Shown here piece by piece: positions 16,163-24,575 of a stretch of 35,096 nt of DNA. Both the position numbers and the translations under genes were made by a program. The stretch is taken from positions 1 through 35,096 of the forward strand of contig JBBDNC010000034.1 of assembly GCA_040877875.1 (NCBI GenBank), in the 5' to 3' direction. How positions within the stretch are numbered: position 1 is the first letter of the stretch; each line of letters begins with the position of its first letter. The notes beneath the pieces were generated by a model. The model was not told the DNA's origin. It did no database searches and was given only the letters and a program-made list of their open reading frames with translations. The stretch comes from JBBDNC01 sp040877875 (lineage in GTDB: Bacteria; Bacteroidota; Rhodothermia; Balneolales; Balneolaceae).

Positions 16163-17425
16163 TTATAACTCTTTAAACCAGCTTTTCATCCGATCGGCGA
16201 TTTTAGTCATCACCTTTTCTACGCCGGACCCCCTGGATGAAGTGGGGACCATCGCCTGGCTGCCCGCATTGCCTGTTTTCAATGCATGGATGACAAGTCC
16301 AACACCGGTTGCATATATCGGGCTGTTCACTTCGTCGGTCAGACCGCCCGCCAGGCCTAACGGCCGACCTATTTTGGCGTCCATGCCCAACACTTCATTG
16401 GCCAGTGGACCCACATTCCTGATCAGGGAACCGCCGCCGGTCAGTACCACACCGGCACTGAGTGCATCTGCATAGTTGCTGCGTTTTACTTCTATTGCGA
16501 CGATTTCCATAATTTCTTCCATCCGCGCCTGGATGATCTTGGCAAGAATACTTTTGGTGATTTCCTTTGGAGGCCTCCCGGCAATCCCCGGGACGGTGAT
16601 TGTTTCATCCTCTTCAATCATATCCACAAAACATTCACCGTGATTTTGTTTCAGTTTTTCCGCCTGGTCATCCAGTACACTTAATCCCAGCCGGATATCG
16701 TCTGTAACTTTTTTGCCGGCAATGGCAATTACGGCCGTATGACGAATCGTGTTATCCTGGAATACGGCGAGGTCTGTCGTTCCGCCTCCGATATCCACAA
16801 GAACCACTCCGGCTTCTTTTTCATCATCGTCCAGCACCGCGTATGAAGAAGCCAGCGGTTCGAGAATGATATCCGCTACCTGGTATCCCGCACGCTCCAC
16901 GCACCGGTAAATATTTTTGGCCGCTGATACGAGCCCGGTGATGATGTGGACTTCCGCCTCCATTCTCATACCGTTCATCCCGACCGGGTCACTGATCCCG
17001 TCTTGTCCGTCGACTACAAATTCCTGCGGGATAATATGGATGATCTGCTGATCGGGGGGGAGCATAATACGCTGGCAGTCCTCGAGCAGGCGCTCCACAT
17101 CCCGCAAAGTGATCTCCTTGTCACGGTTGTTGATGGTAATCACACCTTTGCTTCGGATGCTGCGGATATGATCGCCCGCGATGCCTACATTCACGGAATT
17201 CACTTCAATCCCCGAGGCGAGTTCCGCCTGTTCAACGGCTGTTTTAATGGCATTGACCGTCTTGTCGATATTGACAACCACTCCCCGGTTCAGCCCGCCG
17301 CTCGGAGCTTTGCCGACACCGAGGATATGGATCTGATCCTTGTCATCAATGGATGCAACAACTGCACATACTTTGGTTGTACCGATATCAAGGCCGACTA
17401 CGATTCTTTCGTTTTCTTCACTCAT
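16163..17425 (-). CDS. ftsA: Cell division protein FtsA
   Basis: This actin-like ATPase tethers FtsZ filaments to the membrane. Phosphate-1 motif VVGLDIGTTKVCAVVA is at the N-terminus. The SHS2/1C domain includes HIIPQEFVVDGQDGISDP. Phosphate-2 motif VLVDIGGGTTDLAVF and the adenosine motif VVLTGGGSLI are intact. The last residues, VEKVMTKIADRMKSWFKEL, form the amphipathic membrane-targeting helix. The 420-residue length is normal. It is 39 bases downstream of ftsQ and followed by ftsZ, the standard order. Confidence 0.98.
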   Translation of the reverse strand: MSEENERIVVGLDIGTTKVCAVVASIDDKDQIHILGVGKAPSGGLNRGVVVNIDKTVNAIKTAVEQAELASGIEVNSVNVGIAGDHIRSIRSKGVITINNRDKEITLRDVERLLEDCQRIMLPPDQQIIHIIPQEFVVDGQDGISDPVGMNGMRMEAEVHIITGLVSAAKNIYRCVERAGYQVADIILEPLASSYAVLDDDEKEAGVVLVDIGGGTTDLAVFQDNTIRHTAVIAIAGKKVTDDIRLGLSVLDDQAEKLKQNHGECFVDMIEEDETITVPGIAGRPPKEITKSILAKIIQARMEEIMEIVAIEVKRSNYADALSAGVVLTGGGSLIRNVGPLANEVLGMDAKIGRPLGLAGGLTDEVNSPIYATGVGLVIHALKTGNAGSQAMVPTSSRGSGVEKVMTKIADRMKSWFKEL

Positions 17426-17464
17426 GGTGGTGTTGGATTATCTGTCTGCTGTTGGTTTGAAAAT

Positions 17465-18235
17465 TCATTCTTCGTGTGTTACAATCTGGTTGCGGAACCG
17501 TAAATCAATGGATGAAAAATTCCGGATTCCTTTTGTCCTGACCACTTCCGCATAAAATGTTTCCCAATAGCGGAGTTTCTCCCCGAAATCGCCCGATCCG
17601 AACAGGAGCTTGACTCCATTTTCGTGGCTGAGGGCAATGACCCCTTCCCGCTGGTTGTACGTCACTTCACTGAGGGTCGCCCAGCCGAATTTGTTGGATC
17701 TGGCCGAAACAAGGAAATCACGAACTGTCAAAAATGCTTCGGATTTAAGGGTATCCCCGACCGATGGGGCCTGAAACCCGTACAACAGGGGCACATCTAC
17801 CTGTTTTTCCAATATGAGCGGAAGGATGATCCCTTCCGAATCGGTAAAAGCCCGCTGATCGTTTTCAATCAGGAGTGCGAGAGGCTGTCGTTCCTCAACC
17901 CGGAAAGTCAGGGAACCACTTGCCTCCATTTGAACCGATGCATCACGTACATAGGGCAGGGTTTTTACCTGCCGGATCAGATCCATAAAATTCACACTGT
18001 CGGCATGCATGCCCACCGGCGCTTCAAAACTCGCTGTAAGATCCTCCTGCGAGGTAAAGTTGTATCCGGTGAAACGAACGTCCCGAATGGTCGAGTTCTG
18101 TTCCCAATAGAATCCTGCAGTAATCGCAAGGCCGAGGAAAAGAACCACCGACAGGAATCCTGCCAGCCGTCGGACGGATCCACGGTCAGCAGAACTACGC
18201 CGGGCTTTAGTATGTGTCCGTTTTTTGTTGCTCAT
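17465..18235 (-). CDS. ftsQ: Cell division protein FtsQ/DivIB
   Basis: This bitopic membrane protein joins FtsL and FtsB in the divisome. A basic cytoplasmic tail (KKRTHTKARRSSADR) is followed by one membrane helix (LAGFLSVVLFLGLAITAGFYW) at about residues 24-44. A POTRA domain follows (IRDVRFTGYNFTSQEDL and later LPYVRDASVQMEASGSLTFRVEERQPLAL), then the FtsQ beta-domain. Identification rests on this layout and on its position between murC and ftsA; sequence conservation in the family is low. Its start overlaps the murC stop by four bases. Confidence 0.92.
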   Translation of the reverse strand: MSNKKRTHTKARRSSADRGSVRRLAGFLSVVLFLGLAITAGFYWEQNSTIRDVRFTGYNFTSQEDLTASFEAPVGMHADSVNFMDLIRQVKTLPYVRDASVQMEASGSLTFRVEERQPLALLIENDQRAFTDSEGIILPLILEKQVDVPLLYGFQAPSVGDTLKSEAFLTVRDFLVSARSNKFGWATLSEVTYNQREGVIALSHENGVKLLFGSGDFGEKLRYWETFYAEVVRTKGIRNFSSIDLRFRNQIVTHEE

Positions 18236-19647
18236 TCGTCTTTCTTCAGGGTTTCCACAAATTGTTCGCCGTATTGATAGATATCCCCGGCTCCCATGGT
18301 GATCACGATATCGCCGGGCCGGACAATTTCTTTAAGCTTCGCTGCCAGTTCGGTTTTTTGTTCGACATAATGGACTCCCCGGTGACCGGATTGTTCGGCT
18401 GTATCTGAAATCAATTTTCCTGTGACTCCTTCAATCGGTTCTTCCCGGGAGGGATAGATGTCGGTAATGACCAAAATTTCGGCGTCAAAAAACGAGAGTC
18501 CGAATTCGCGATACATCTTTTGCGTCCGGGAGTACAGGTGCGGCTGAAACACCGCAACGATCCGGCGGTCAGGCCATCCGTTCCGGGCAGCCAGCAAAGT
18601 TGCCTGAACTTCGGTCGGGTGATGGGCGTAGTCGTCAATCACCATGATGTCATTCTTGTCGATTTTTAGCTGAAACCTGCGAAAGACCCCTTCATATCGT
18701 TCCAGGCCGGATTTAATTTTTTTAAAGGGAATTTCGAGTTCAAGCCCCGTCGCAACGGCAGCCAGAGCATTTTTAACATTGTGGTCACCCGGTGTCCGGA
18801 GGGTGATTTCACCGAGTACGTTCTCGTCACGCACAACGGTAAACGTCGTATAAAACTGGTCTTTTTCAAGATTGACCGCCCGAACCTTTGCCTGGGGAGT
18901 AAAGCCGTAACTGAGTGTCCTGCGTTTGATTTCCGGGATAATACTTCGAACCACCGGGTCGTCGAGACACACGATAACCGCACCATAAAAGGGAACCTTG
19001 TTCGCAAATTCTATAAATGAACTTTTCACATCCTCCAGGTCCTTGTAAATGTCGAGGTGTTCGGCTTCGATGTTTGTAATAATTGCCAGGGAAGGAGAAA
19101 GGCGAAGGAAGGTACGGTCAAACTCATCGGCCTCCACCACGATGATATCTCCTTTCCCAACCACGGCGTTGGTTTTGTCAAAACTGTGCACGCGTCCGCC
19201 GACAATAATGGTCGGGTCAAAACTTCCGTCCTGGATCACATGGCCGACCAGGGTTGTCGTAGTCGTTTTCCCGTGGGTGCCTGCAACGCCGATGCCATAT
19301 TTCATTCTCATCAGTTCGGCGAGCATTTCGGCTCGCTTGATCACGGGGACCTGCCGGGTCATGGCCGTCCGGGTTTCTACGTTGTCCTGAGCCTTGATGG
19401 CACTGGTGTAGACGACGACGTCGGCCCCGGCAATATGCTTTTCATTGTGCCCGTGATAGACTTCGGCTCCCAATTCCTGAAGCCGGCGGGTCGTATCGCT
19501 GGTTTTTCCATCCGAGCCGGTCACCTTATATCCTTTCTGAAGCAATATTTCAGCTATGCCGCTCATGCCAATGCCACCGATCCCGACCATATGTATATGG
19601 CGGGTTCGTCCAAAAATCGGCTGCGTTTGAATCGGCTCTTTACTCAT
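18232..19647 (-). CDS. murC: UDP-N-acetylmuramate--L-alanine ligase
   Basis: This cytoplasmic Mur ligase adds L-alanine to UDP-MurNAc with ATP. The N-terminal Rossmann-like domain begins HIHMVGIGGIGMSGIAEIL. The ATP-binding loop is GVAGTHGKTTTTTLVGHV near residue 115. The central domain has VVEADEFDRTFLRLSP and ITNIEAEHLDIY, and the C-terminal domain has IDDYAHHPTEV and FQPHLYSRT. The 471-residue length is normal. The start overlaps the murG stop and the stop overlaps the ftsQ start, each by four bases, so translational coupling is likely. Confidence 0.98.
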   Translation of the reverse strand: MSKEPIQTQPIFGRTRHIHMVGIGGIGMSGIAEILLQKGYKVTGSDGKTSDTTRRLQELGAEVYHGHNEKHIAGADVVVYTSAIKAQDNVETRTAMTRQVPVIKRAEMLAELMRMKYGIGVAGTHGKTTTTTLVGHVIQDGSFDPTIIVGGRVHSFDKTNAVVGKGDIIVVEADEFDRTFLRLSPSLAIITNIEAEHLDIYKDLEDVKSSFIEFANKVPFYGAVIVCLDDPVVRSIIPEIKRRTLSYGFTPQAKVRAVNLEKDQFYTTFTVVRDENVLGEITLRTPGDHNVKNALAAVATGLELEIPFKKIKSGLERYEGVFRRFQLKIDKNDIMVIDDYAHHPTEVQATLLAARNGWPDRRIVAVFQPHLYSRTQKMYREFGLSFFDAEILVITDIYPSREEPIEGVTGKLISDTAEQSGHRGVHYVEQKTELAAKLKEIVRPGDIVITMGAGDIYQYGEQFVETLKKDE

Positions 19648-20801
19648 GTGGTTTGCTTAGGGTACTTTAAAATTTCTTTTGCAATGACTTGAGAAGCTTC
19701 CGGTTTTGCCAGACGCCGTGCCGCCTGTTTCATTTCATCCAGTTTTCTGCTGTCGGAAATCAAATTTTCCGTGATGACAAAGAGTTCTTCCGCAGCCCGG
19801 TGGTCTTCGAGCAGTACGGCTGCTCCCTGATCCGTCATCGCCTGTGCGTTTTGGGTCTGATGGTCGCCGGCTACATTCGGCGAGGGCACCAGGACAGCAG
19901 GAGTCCCTGTCAGCATCAGTTCGCTGCAGGTTGCGGCTCCGGCCCGGCTCACAGCCAGGTCGGCCGATGCATAGGCAGCCGGCATGTCGTCAATGAACTC
20001 AAGAAGCCGCAGGTTGGGATAGGAGGCTGTTTCAATTTTTTGGCTGAGTCCCTCGAAATAACGCTGCCCGCACTGCCAGATAATTTGCAGTTTCAGGTGG
20101 TTGTGGAACGCTTCCAGATGTTTTTCAACCGCCTCATTTAAGACTCTGGCTCCGCCGCTTCCTCCAAGCACAAGCAGAACCGGGAGTGCGGAACTAAAAT
20201 TAAATACCTTCAATGCCCGGGGCCGATCCATTTGCGTAAGGGAGGATCTCAACGGATTGCCGGTAAGGGTAACTTTCCCCTCGGGCAGATGTTGAGCTGC
20301 AGCTTCAAACGCCGTGAAAATAACGAAAGCGTGTTTGGCCAGCAGACGGTTGGTAACCCCCGGATAACTGTTCTGCTCCTGCAAAACCAGGGGAAGTCCG
20401 AGTTTGGCCGCTATCCATCCCACGGGGCCGGCTGCAAATCCGCCACAGGAGATGACAATGTCGGGCCTGAACCGTCGCAGAATAAACAGGCTTTGAAACA
20501 GGCTCACGATCAGTTTCAGGGGGAACAACAGGTTTTGGGGAGTCAGGCTTCTTTGAAAACCGCTGATCCAGATGCTCTTGATGAGGTACCCGGCCCTAGG
20601 CACGGCTTCCCACTCCATCCGGCTGCGTGTGCCGACAAAAAGGATTTCGGTATCCGGATTCAGTTCTTTCAGGGCATCCGCAATAGCGATTGCCGGAAAT
20701 ACGTGACCTCCCGTACCACCTGCCGCAATGAGCACACGAGGTGCGCTCACTGCGGAGGTGCGGGAGTTTGTAGATGATATGTCCGTTGTGTCAGCGTACA
20801 T
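19644..20801 (-). CDS. murG: MurG transferase (lipid II synthesis)
   Basis: UDP-GlcNAc:undecaprenyl-PP-MurNAc-pentapeptide GlcNAc transferase acts at the inner face of the membrane and converts lipid I to lipid II. The first glycine loop, VLIAAGGTGGHVFPAIAIAD, begins near residue 24. GGFAAGPVGWIAAKLGLPLVLQEQN is the GGxxxGP loop and acceptor region, and LVLGGSGGARVLNEAV is the second loop. SRAGAATCSELMLTGTPAVLVP is the UDP-GlcNAc site. It has about 20 additional residues before the usual start (DTTDISSTNSRTS). It starts seven bases after the ftsW stop. Confidence 0.98.
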   Translation of the reverse strand: MYADTTDISSTNSRTSAVSAPRVLIAAGGTGGHVFPAIAIADALKELNPDTEILFVGTRSRMEWEAVPRAGYLIKSIWISGFQRSLTPQNLLFPLKLIVSLFQSLFILRRFRPDIVISCGGFAAGPVGWIAAKLGLPLVLQEQNSYPGVTNRLLAKHAFVIFTAFEAAAQHLPEGKVTLTGNPLRSSLTQMDRPRALKVFNFSSALPVLLVLGGSGGARVLNEAVEKHLEAFHNHLKLQIIWQCGQRYFEGLSQKIETASYPNLRLLEFIDDMPAAYASADLAVSRAGAATCSELMLTGTPAVLVPSPNVAGDHQTQNAQAMTDQGAAVLLEDHRAAEELFVITENLISDSRKLDEMKQAARRLAKPEASQVIAKEILKYPKQTT

Positions 20802-20808
20802 GAATGAG

Positions 20809-22002
20809 TCAGCCGAAGTAAAAAGTGGATTTATGATTACGATTATGTTTCGAAATATTCAGCAGGATCCCGACCATCAGTCCGGTAAACAGCATGCTGG
20901 TGCCTCCGTAACTGACAAAGGGCATCGGCAGGCCGGTAACCGGCAGTAAACCGGAGGCCACAGCCGCGTTGACATACCCGAACAGGACAACCGCCAGAGT
21001 ACAGGCCGTGGCCATCAGGGTTCCGAGGGAATCTTCTGCGTTTCGGGCAATGACTGCTATGCCCCGATAAAGGATCAGTGTAAACAACAGGATGATCAGC
21101 CCGGAGCCTATGATTCCATATTCCTCTGCGATGATGGCAAAAATAAAGTCGTTATAGGGAGCCGGCAGGAAGTCGCGCTGGGTGCTTTTCCCGATCCCCA
21201 CTCCGAAGATATTTCCCTGGGCAATTGCGATATAAGCTTGCTGAGCCTGGTAGCCGTTACCGGGCACAAGCTCTTCACTATTGATATTCATTACCTGTTC
21301 CGCATATTCCTGAAGCCGGCTTTGACGTTCGGCCGAGGTACTGACCAGTGTGCCTGCACCCAGGGCCCCGACCAAAACCAGTGCCGCCAGGTGCAAGACA
21401 CTGATTCGCCCGATAAACATCAAAATCATGCTAATGGTCAGAAGAAGCGCCGCACTGCTGAAATCCTCCAGTCCGATCAACCCGCAGGTGATGACCACCC
21501 AAAAGAGGATCGGGAGAAAAGCCCGTTGAAAATCTTTGATATAGTCTTGTTTTTCACGCAGAAGCACCGCAACATGAATCAGTAAAGCTACAGAAGCGAG
21601 GGAAGAGGGCTGAAATGAGAATGCGCCGACCGAAAGGGATCGTCTTGCCCCGAATATTACATCTCCGTAAATCATGACGGCAATCAGCAGCAGCCAGCTT
21701 ATGACCAGGGCGATCCGGCTGTACCTTGCCACGATGTGATAGTCAAGTTTTGAAGCGATCAGCATGACTACAAAGGCGATTCCGAGTTTGAACATGTGAC
21801 CGGCGACCAGGCTGCCCGCCGTCGTCCCCTTTGCATCGGCGAAATAGGCAATCGATGAATATACCGCCAGGACGCCGAAGGTCATCAGCATGACGACGGC
21901 AACCAGCAAGATGCGGTCGCTTCCCTGATTGCGGGTGTCGATTTCTTCCGGGCCGGTGCCCAGAATCGAACTCAGATTGCTATTTGGTGTGGTATAAAAC
22001 AA
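20809..22002 (-). CDS. ftsW: Peptidoglycan polymerase FtsW (SEDS family)
   Basis: This multi-pass SEDS glycosyltransferase works with FtsI to build septal peptidoglycan from lipid II. About ten hydrophobic helices are visible. The conserved loop GARRSLSVGAFSFQPSSLA carries the family FQPSE-like site, although here the usual glutamate after Ser-Ser is leucine (QPSSLA). The C-terminal LPVTGLPMPFVSYGGTSML is the signature segment. The 397-residue length is normal. The start is a TTG at 22002: an in-frame stop lies four codons upstream, and the next Met lies inside the first helix. An 81-base gap, holding a GC palindrome, separates it from murD. Confidence 0.94.
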   Translation of the reverse strand: MFYTTPNSNLSSILGTGPEEIDTRNQGSDRILLVAVVMLMTFGVLAVYSSIAYFADAKGTTAGSLVAGHMFKLGIAFVVMLIASKLDYHIVARYSRIALVISWLLLIAVMIYGDVIFGARRSLSVGAFSFQPSSLASVALLIHVAVLLREKQDYIKDFQRAFLPILFWVVITCGLIGLEDFSSAALLLTISMILMFIGRISVLHLAALVLVGALGAGTLVSTSAERQSRLQEYAEQVMNINSEELVPGNGYQAQQAYIAIAQGNIFGVGIGKSTQRDFLPAPYNDFIFAIIAEEYGIIGSGLIILLFTLILYRGIAVIARNAEDSLGTLMATACTLAVVLFGYVNAAVASGLLPVTGLPMPFVSYGGTSMLFTGLMVGILLNISKHNRNHKSTFYFG

Positions 22003-22021
22003 TATGCGTGATTAAAAATTA

Positions 22022-22042
22022 TGTCCGCCAGCCGGCGGGTGG
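22022..22042. repeat. Dispersed GC palindrome, copy 2
   Basis: TGTCCGCCAGCCGGCGGGTGG, an imperfect GC-rich palindrome, sits in the largest intergenic gap within the dcw operon, between murD and ftsW, directly before the ftsW start region. It resembles the copies at 174-190 and 30931-30946. As a hairpin in the transcript it could affect RNA stability or ftsW translation; that is inference. Confidence 0.45.
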
Positions 22043-22083
22043 AATGAAAACCTATTTTACTGACATCCGATACTGTTAACTGT

Positions 22084-23445
22084 TCAAAGTTCGAGGACGG
22101 ACTGTTTAAAGACTTCGCCCCGGTGTTCGTAATTGTCAAACATATCAAAGGAGGAACAGGCCGGGCTCAGAAGTACAATTTCACCTCTTTTGGCCTGTTT
22201 GTATGACAGCCGTACGGCTTCTTTCATGGTTTCGGCTTCGAGGTAGTTGAGAACGGTCTTGCCGATCTGTTTTTTAATCGCCGGCCGTGCTTCGCCGATT
22301 GCGATCACCGTATGAACTTTCTCGCGCAACAAACCTTCCAGCTCCGTATAGTCGTTCCCCTTGTCGCGACCGCCGAGAATCAACACAATGGGCATATTGA
22401 AGCTGTCAAGTGCATACCAGACGGCATTGATATTGGTTGCTTTGCTGTCGTTGACATATCGGACCCCTTCGTGGACCCGAACTTGTTCGAGGCGATGCTC
22501 GACTCCTTCAAATGTCTTCAGGCTTTCACGAATCGCATCACTTTTGATCTCCGAAGCCCGTGCGGCCAGGGCCGTTGCAAGTCCGTTGTTCAGATTATGA
22601 CGGCCTGCCAATCCTATTTCGTCGATATGCATAAAAGGTTCCTCTTTGTTGTTAAATTTGAATACAATTTGCTGATCCCGGACAAACGCTCCTGCATCCA
22701 CTTCCCGGGAATCGGAAAAAGCGAGCAGTTGCGGATGATGTTTCTTCTTCTGTAATTCATTTGCCCGGGCGGCGAGTGACGGGTCTTCCTGATTGTAGAT
22801 AAATATGTCATCCGCCGACTGGTTTTCGGTCAGCCTAAATTTCGACTGCTTATACAGTTCAAAATCGTTGTTGTACCGGTCGAGGTGGTCGGGGGTGATA
22901 TTCAAAATGATTCCGATATCCGGGCGAAACCGGTCGATATGATCGAGCTGGAAGCTGCTTACTTCCAGCATCACGGTTGAGTCCGGCCCGGTTCGGCTGA
23001 CCTGCCCGGAGAGTGCCGATCCGATATTCCCTGCGGACAGGCTGGGTTTTTGAGCCTTTTTCCAGGTATGGCTTAACCAGCTTGTCACCGTTGTTTTCCC
23101 GTTGCTTCCCGTTACGGCAATCGTCCTGCTGCGGTTGAACCAGCTTGCCACTTCAAGTTCCGAAACAACCTGTTTCCCTTTATCGAGATAATGTCTTACC
23201 AGCGGGATTGTGCTCGGAACTCCCGGGCTCAAGACTGCTATTTCCGCCGATCTTGCCTTTTCCGTATGTCCATTTTCTTCATACGGAATGTGTTCCGTTT
23301 CAAGCTGTTGTTTGACAGCGTCAGAGATCGTTGAAATATCGCTGACAAATACCTTCGCACCCTTCTGCTTTAAAAGGGAGGCAACGGCCAGTCCGCTCCG
23401 GGCAGCCCCGATCACCACGATATGTTTATTATTCAAGTCTCTCAT
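22084..23445 (-). CDS. murD: UDP-N-acetylmuramoyl-L-alanine--D-glutamate ligase
   Basis: This cytoplasmic Mur ligase adds D-glutamate to UDP-MurNAc-L-Ala. The N-terminus KHIVVIGAARSGLAVASLL is the uridine-binding domain. The ATP loop is IAVTGSNGKTTVTSWLSH, and the central domain has VMLEVSSFQLDHI and LNITPDHLDRY. The C-terminal domain has YVNDSKATNINAV and LILGGRDKGNDY. The ATG at 23445 overlaps the mraY stop as ATGA and begins right at the conserved domain; an upstream TTG at 23529 would run 88 bases into mraY and was rejected. The 453-residue length is normal. Confidence 0.98.
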   Translation of the reverse strand: MRDLNNKHIVVIGAARSGLAVASLLKQKGAKVFVSDISTISDAVKQQLETEHIPYEENGHTEKARSAEIAVLSPGVPSTIPLVRHYLDKGKQVVSELEVASWFNRSRTIAVTGSNGKTTVTSWLSHTWKKAQKPSLSAGNIGSALSGQVSRTGPDSTVMLEVSSFQLDHIDRFRPDIGIILNITPDHLDRYNNDFELYKQSKFRLTENQSADDIFIYNQEDPSLAARANELQKKKHHPQLLAFSDSREVDAGAFVRDQQIVFKFNNKEEPFMHIDEIGLAGRHNLNNGLATALAARASEIKSDAIRESLKTFEGVEHRLEQVRVHEGVRYVNDSKATNINAVWYALDSFNMPIVLILGGRDKGNDYTELEGLLREKVHTVIAIGEARPAIKKQIGKTVLNYLEAETMKEAVRLSYKQAKRGEIVLLSPACSSFDMFDNYEHRGEVFKQSVLEL

Positions 23446-24575
23446 CGGAGTTTCAGGGTTAACAGGCTTATAATTCCAAGGAGTACGGCGATAATCCAGA
23501 ATCGTACGACGATTTTGGATTCGGGCCATCCCTTCTTTTCAAAGTGATGATGGATCGGTGCCATCAGAAAAACCCGCCGGGCTTCCCCGTATTTCCACCG
23601 AGTGTATTTAAACCAGGTTGTCTGGATGATGACCGACAAGGTTTCAACAAAAAATATTCCGCAAATAATGGGCAATAACAGTTCCTTGTGGATCATCAGG
23701 GCGACCGCTCCCAACGCGCCACCCAGGGCGAGAGAGCCGGTATCCCCCATAAAGACCGAGGCCGGATACGTGTTATACCAGAGGAATCCCATGCAGGCTC
23801 CTACCAGTGAAGCACAAAAAATGGTCAGTTCTCCCGATCCGGGCAGATACATTATGTTTAGAAAATTCGAAAAGTCGACCCGCCCCGATACGTAGGCAAA
23901 GATTCCGAGGACGACTCCGGCGATGGCTGAGGTTCCGGAGGCCAGTCCGTCCAGTCCGTCAGTCAGATTCACTGCATTGCTGACTGCCGTGAGGACAAAT
24001 ACCACGATTGCGAGATAGAGAATCCAGCTCCATTCTCCGAGAATTGCATAATCGATATTTACATTTTTGAGAAATGGGACCGTTGAGAGAGTATTGTAAT
24101 CGGCAAAGTCCGGCCACCAATAGAGAAAACCGCCCAACACCAGCCCGACTGTAATCTGTCCGAAAATTTTAAATTTGCCGTGAAGCCCACTCTTGTTCTT
24201 TCTGATGACTTTGATATAATCATCGACAAAACCCACCAGTCCCAACAGGAGGGTTGAAATCACAATCATCCAGGTATAAATACTGTCAAGCCGCATCCAC
24301 AGCAGAGCCGGGATGACAATAGCCAGGATGATGATCACGCCTCCCATGGTGGGAGTATGTGATTTTTTCAAATGGGTATCCAATCCGATGTCATCGCGTA
24401 TCACTTCCTTCAGTTGCATGCTTTCCAGCCAGAAAATGATTTTCCGGCCGATTAACACGCTGATCACCAGGGCGGTTGCCGCAGCGAGGGCCGTCCGGGT
24501 GGTGATATAGGAAAAAGCACCGAATCCGGGGGGCTGGTACTGTTGTTGTAACCATTCAAGCAGGGCGTAGAGCAT
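23442..24575 (-). CDS. mraY: MraY, phospho-MurNAc-pentapeptide transferase
   Basis: This integral membrane enzyme joins UDP-MurNAc-pentapeptide to undecaprenyl phosphate, forming lipid I. About ten membrane helices are visible. The motif LVGFVDDYIKVIRKNKSGL holds the catalytic aspartates. NLTDGLDGLASGTS and VFMGDTGSLALGGALGAVAL bind substrate and Mg, and APIHHHFEKKGWPE is the histidine-rich loop. The 377-residue length is normal. Its ATG shares one base with the murE stop (TGATG). There is no murF between murE and mraY, where it is usually found. Confidence 0.98.
   Translation of the reverse strand: MLYALLEWLQQQYQPPGFGAFSYITTRTALAAATALVISVLIGRKIIFWLESMQLKEVIRDDIGLDTHLKKSHTPTMGGVIIILAIVIPALLWMRLDSIYTWMIVISTLLLGLVGFVDDYIKVIRKNKSGLHGKFKIFGQITVGLVLGGFLYWWPDFADYNTLSTVPFLKNVNIDYAILGEWSWILYLAIVVFVLTAVSNAVNLTDGLDGLASGTSAIAGVVLGIFAYVSGRVDFSNFLNIMYLPGSGELTIFCASLVGACMGFLWYNTYPASVFMGDTGSLALGGALGAVALMIHKELLLPIICGIFFVETLSVIIQTTWFKYTRWKYGEARRVFLMAPIHHHFEKKGWPESKIVVRFWIIAVLLGIISLLTLKLR

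Noticed and set aside
23446..23529. 28-residue N-terminal extension of MurD
   Set aside because: It lies wholly inside mraY, starts with TTG, and the ATGA overlap at 23445 gives the proper domain start.
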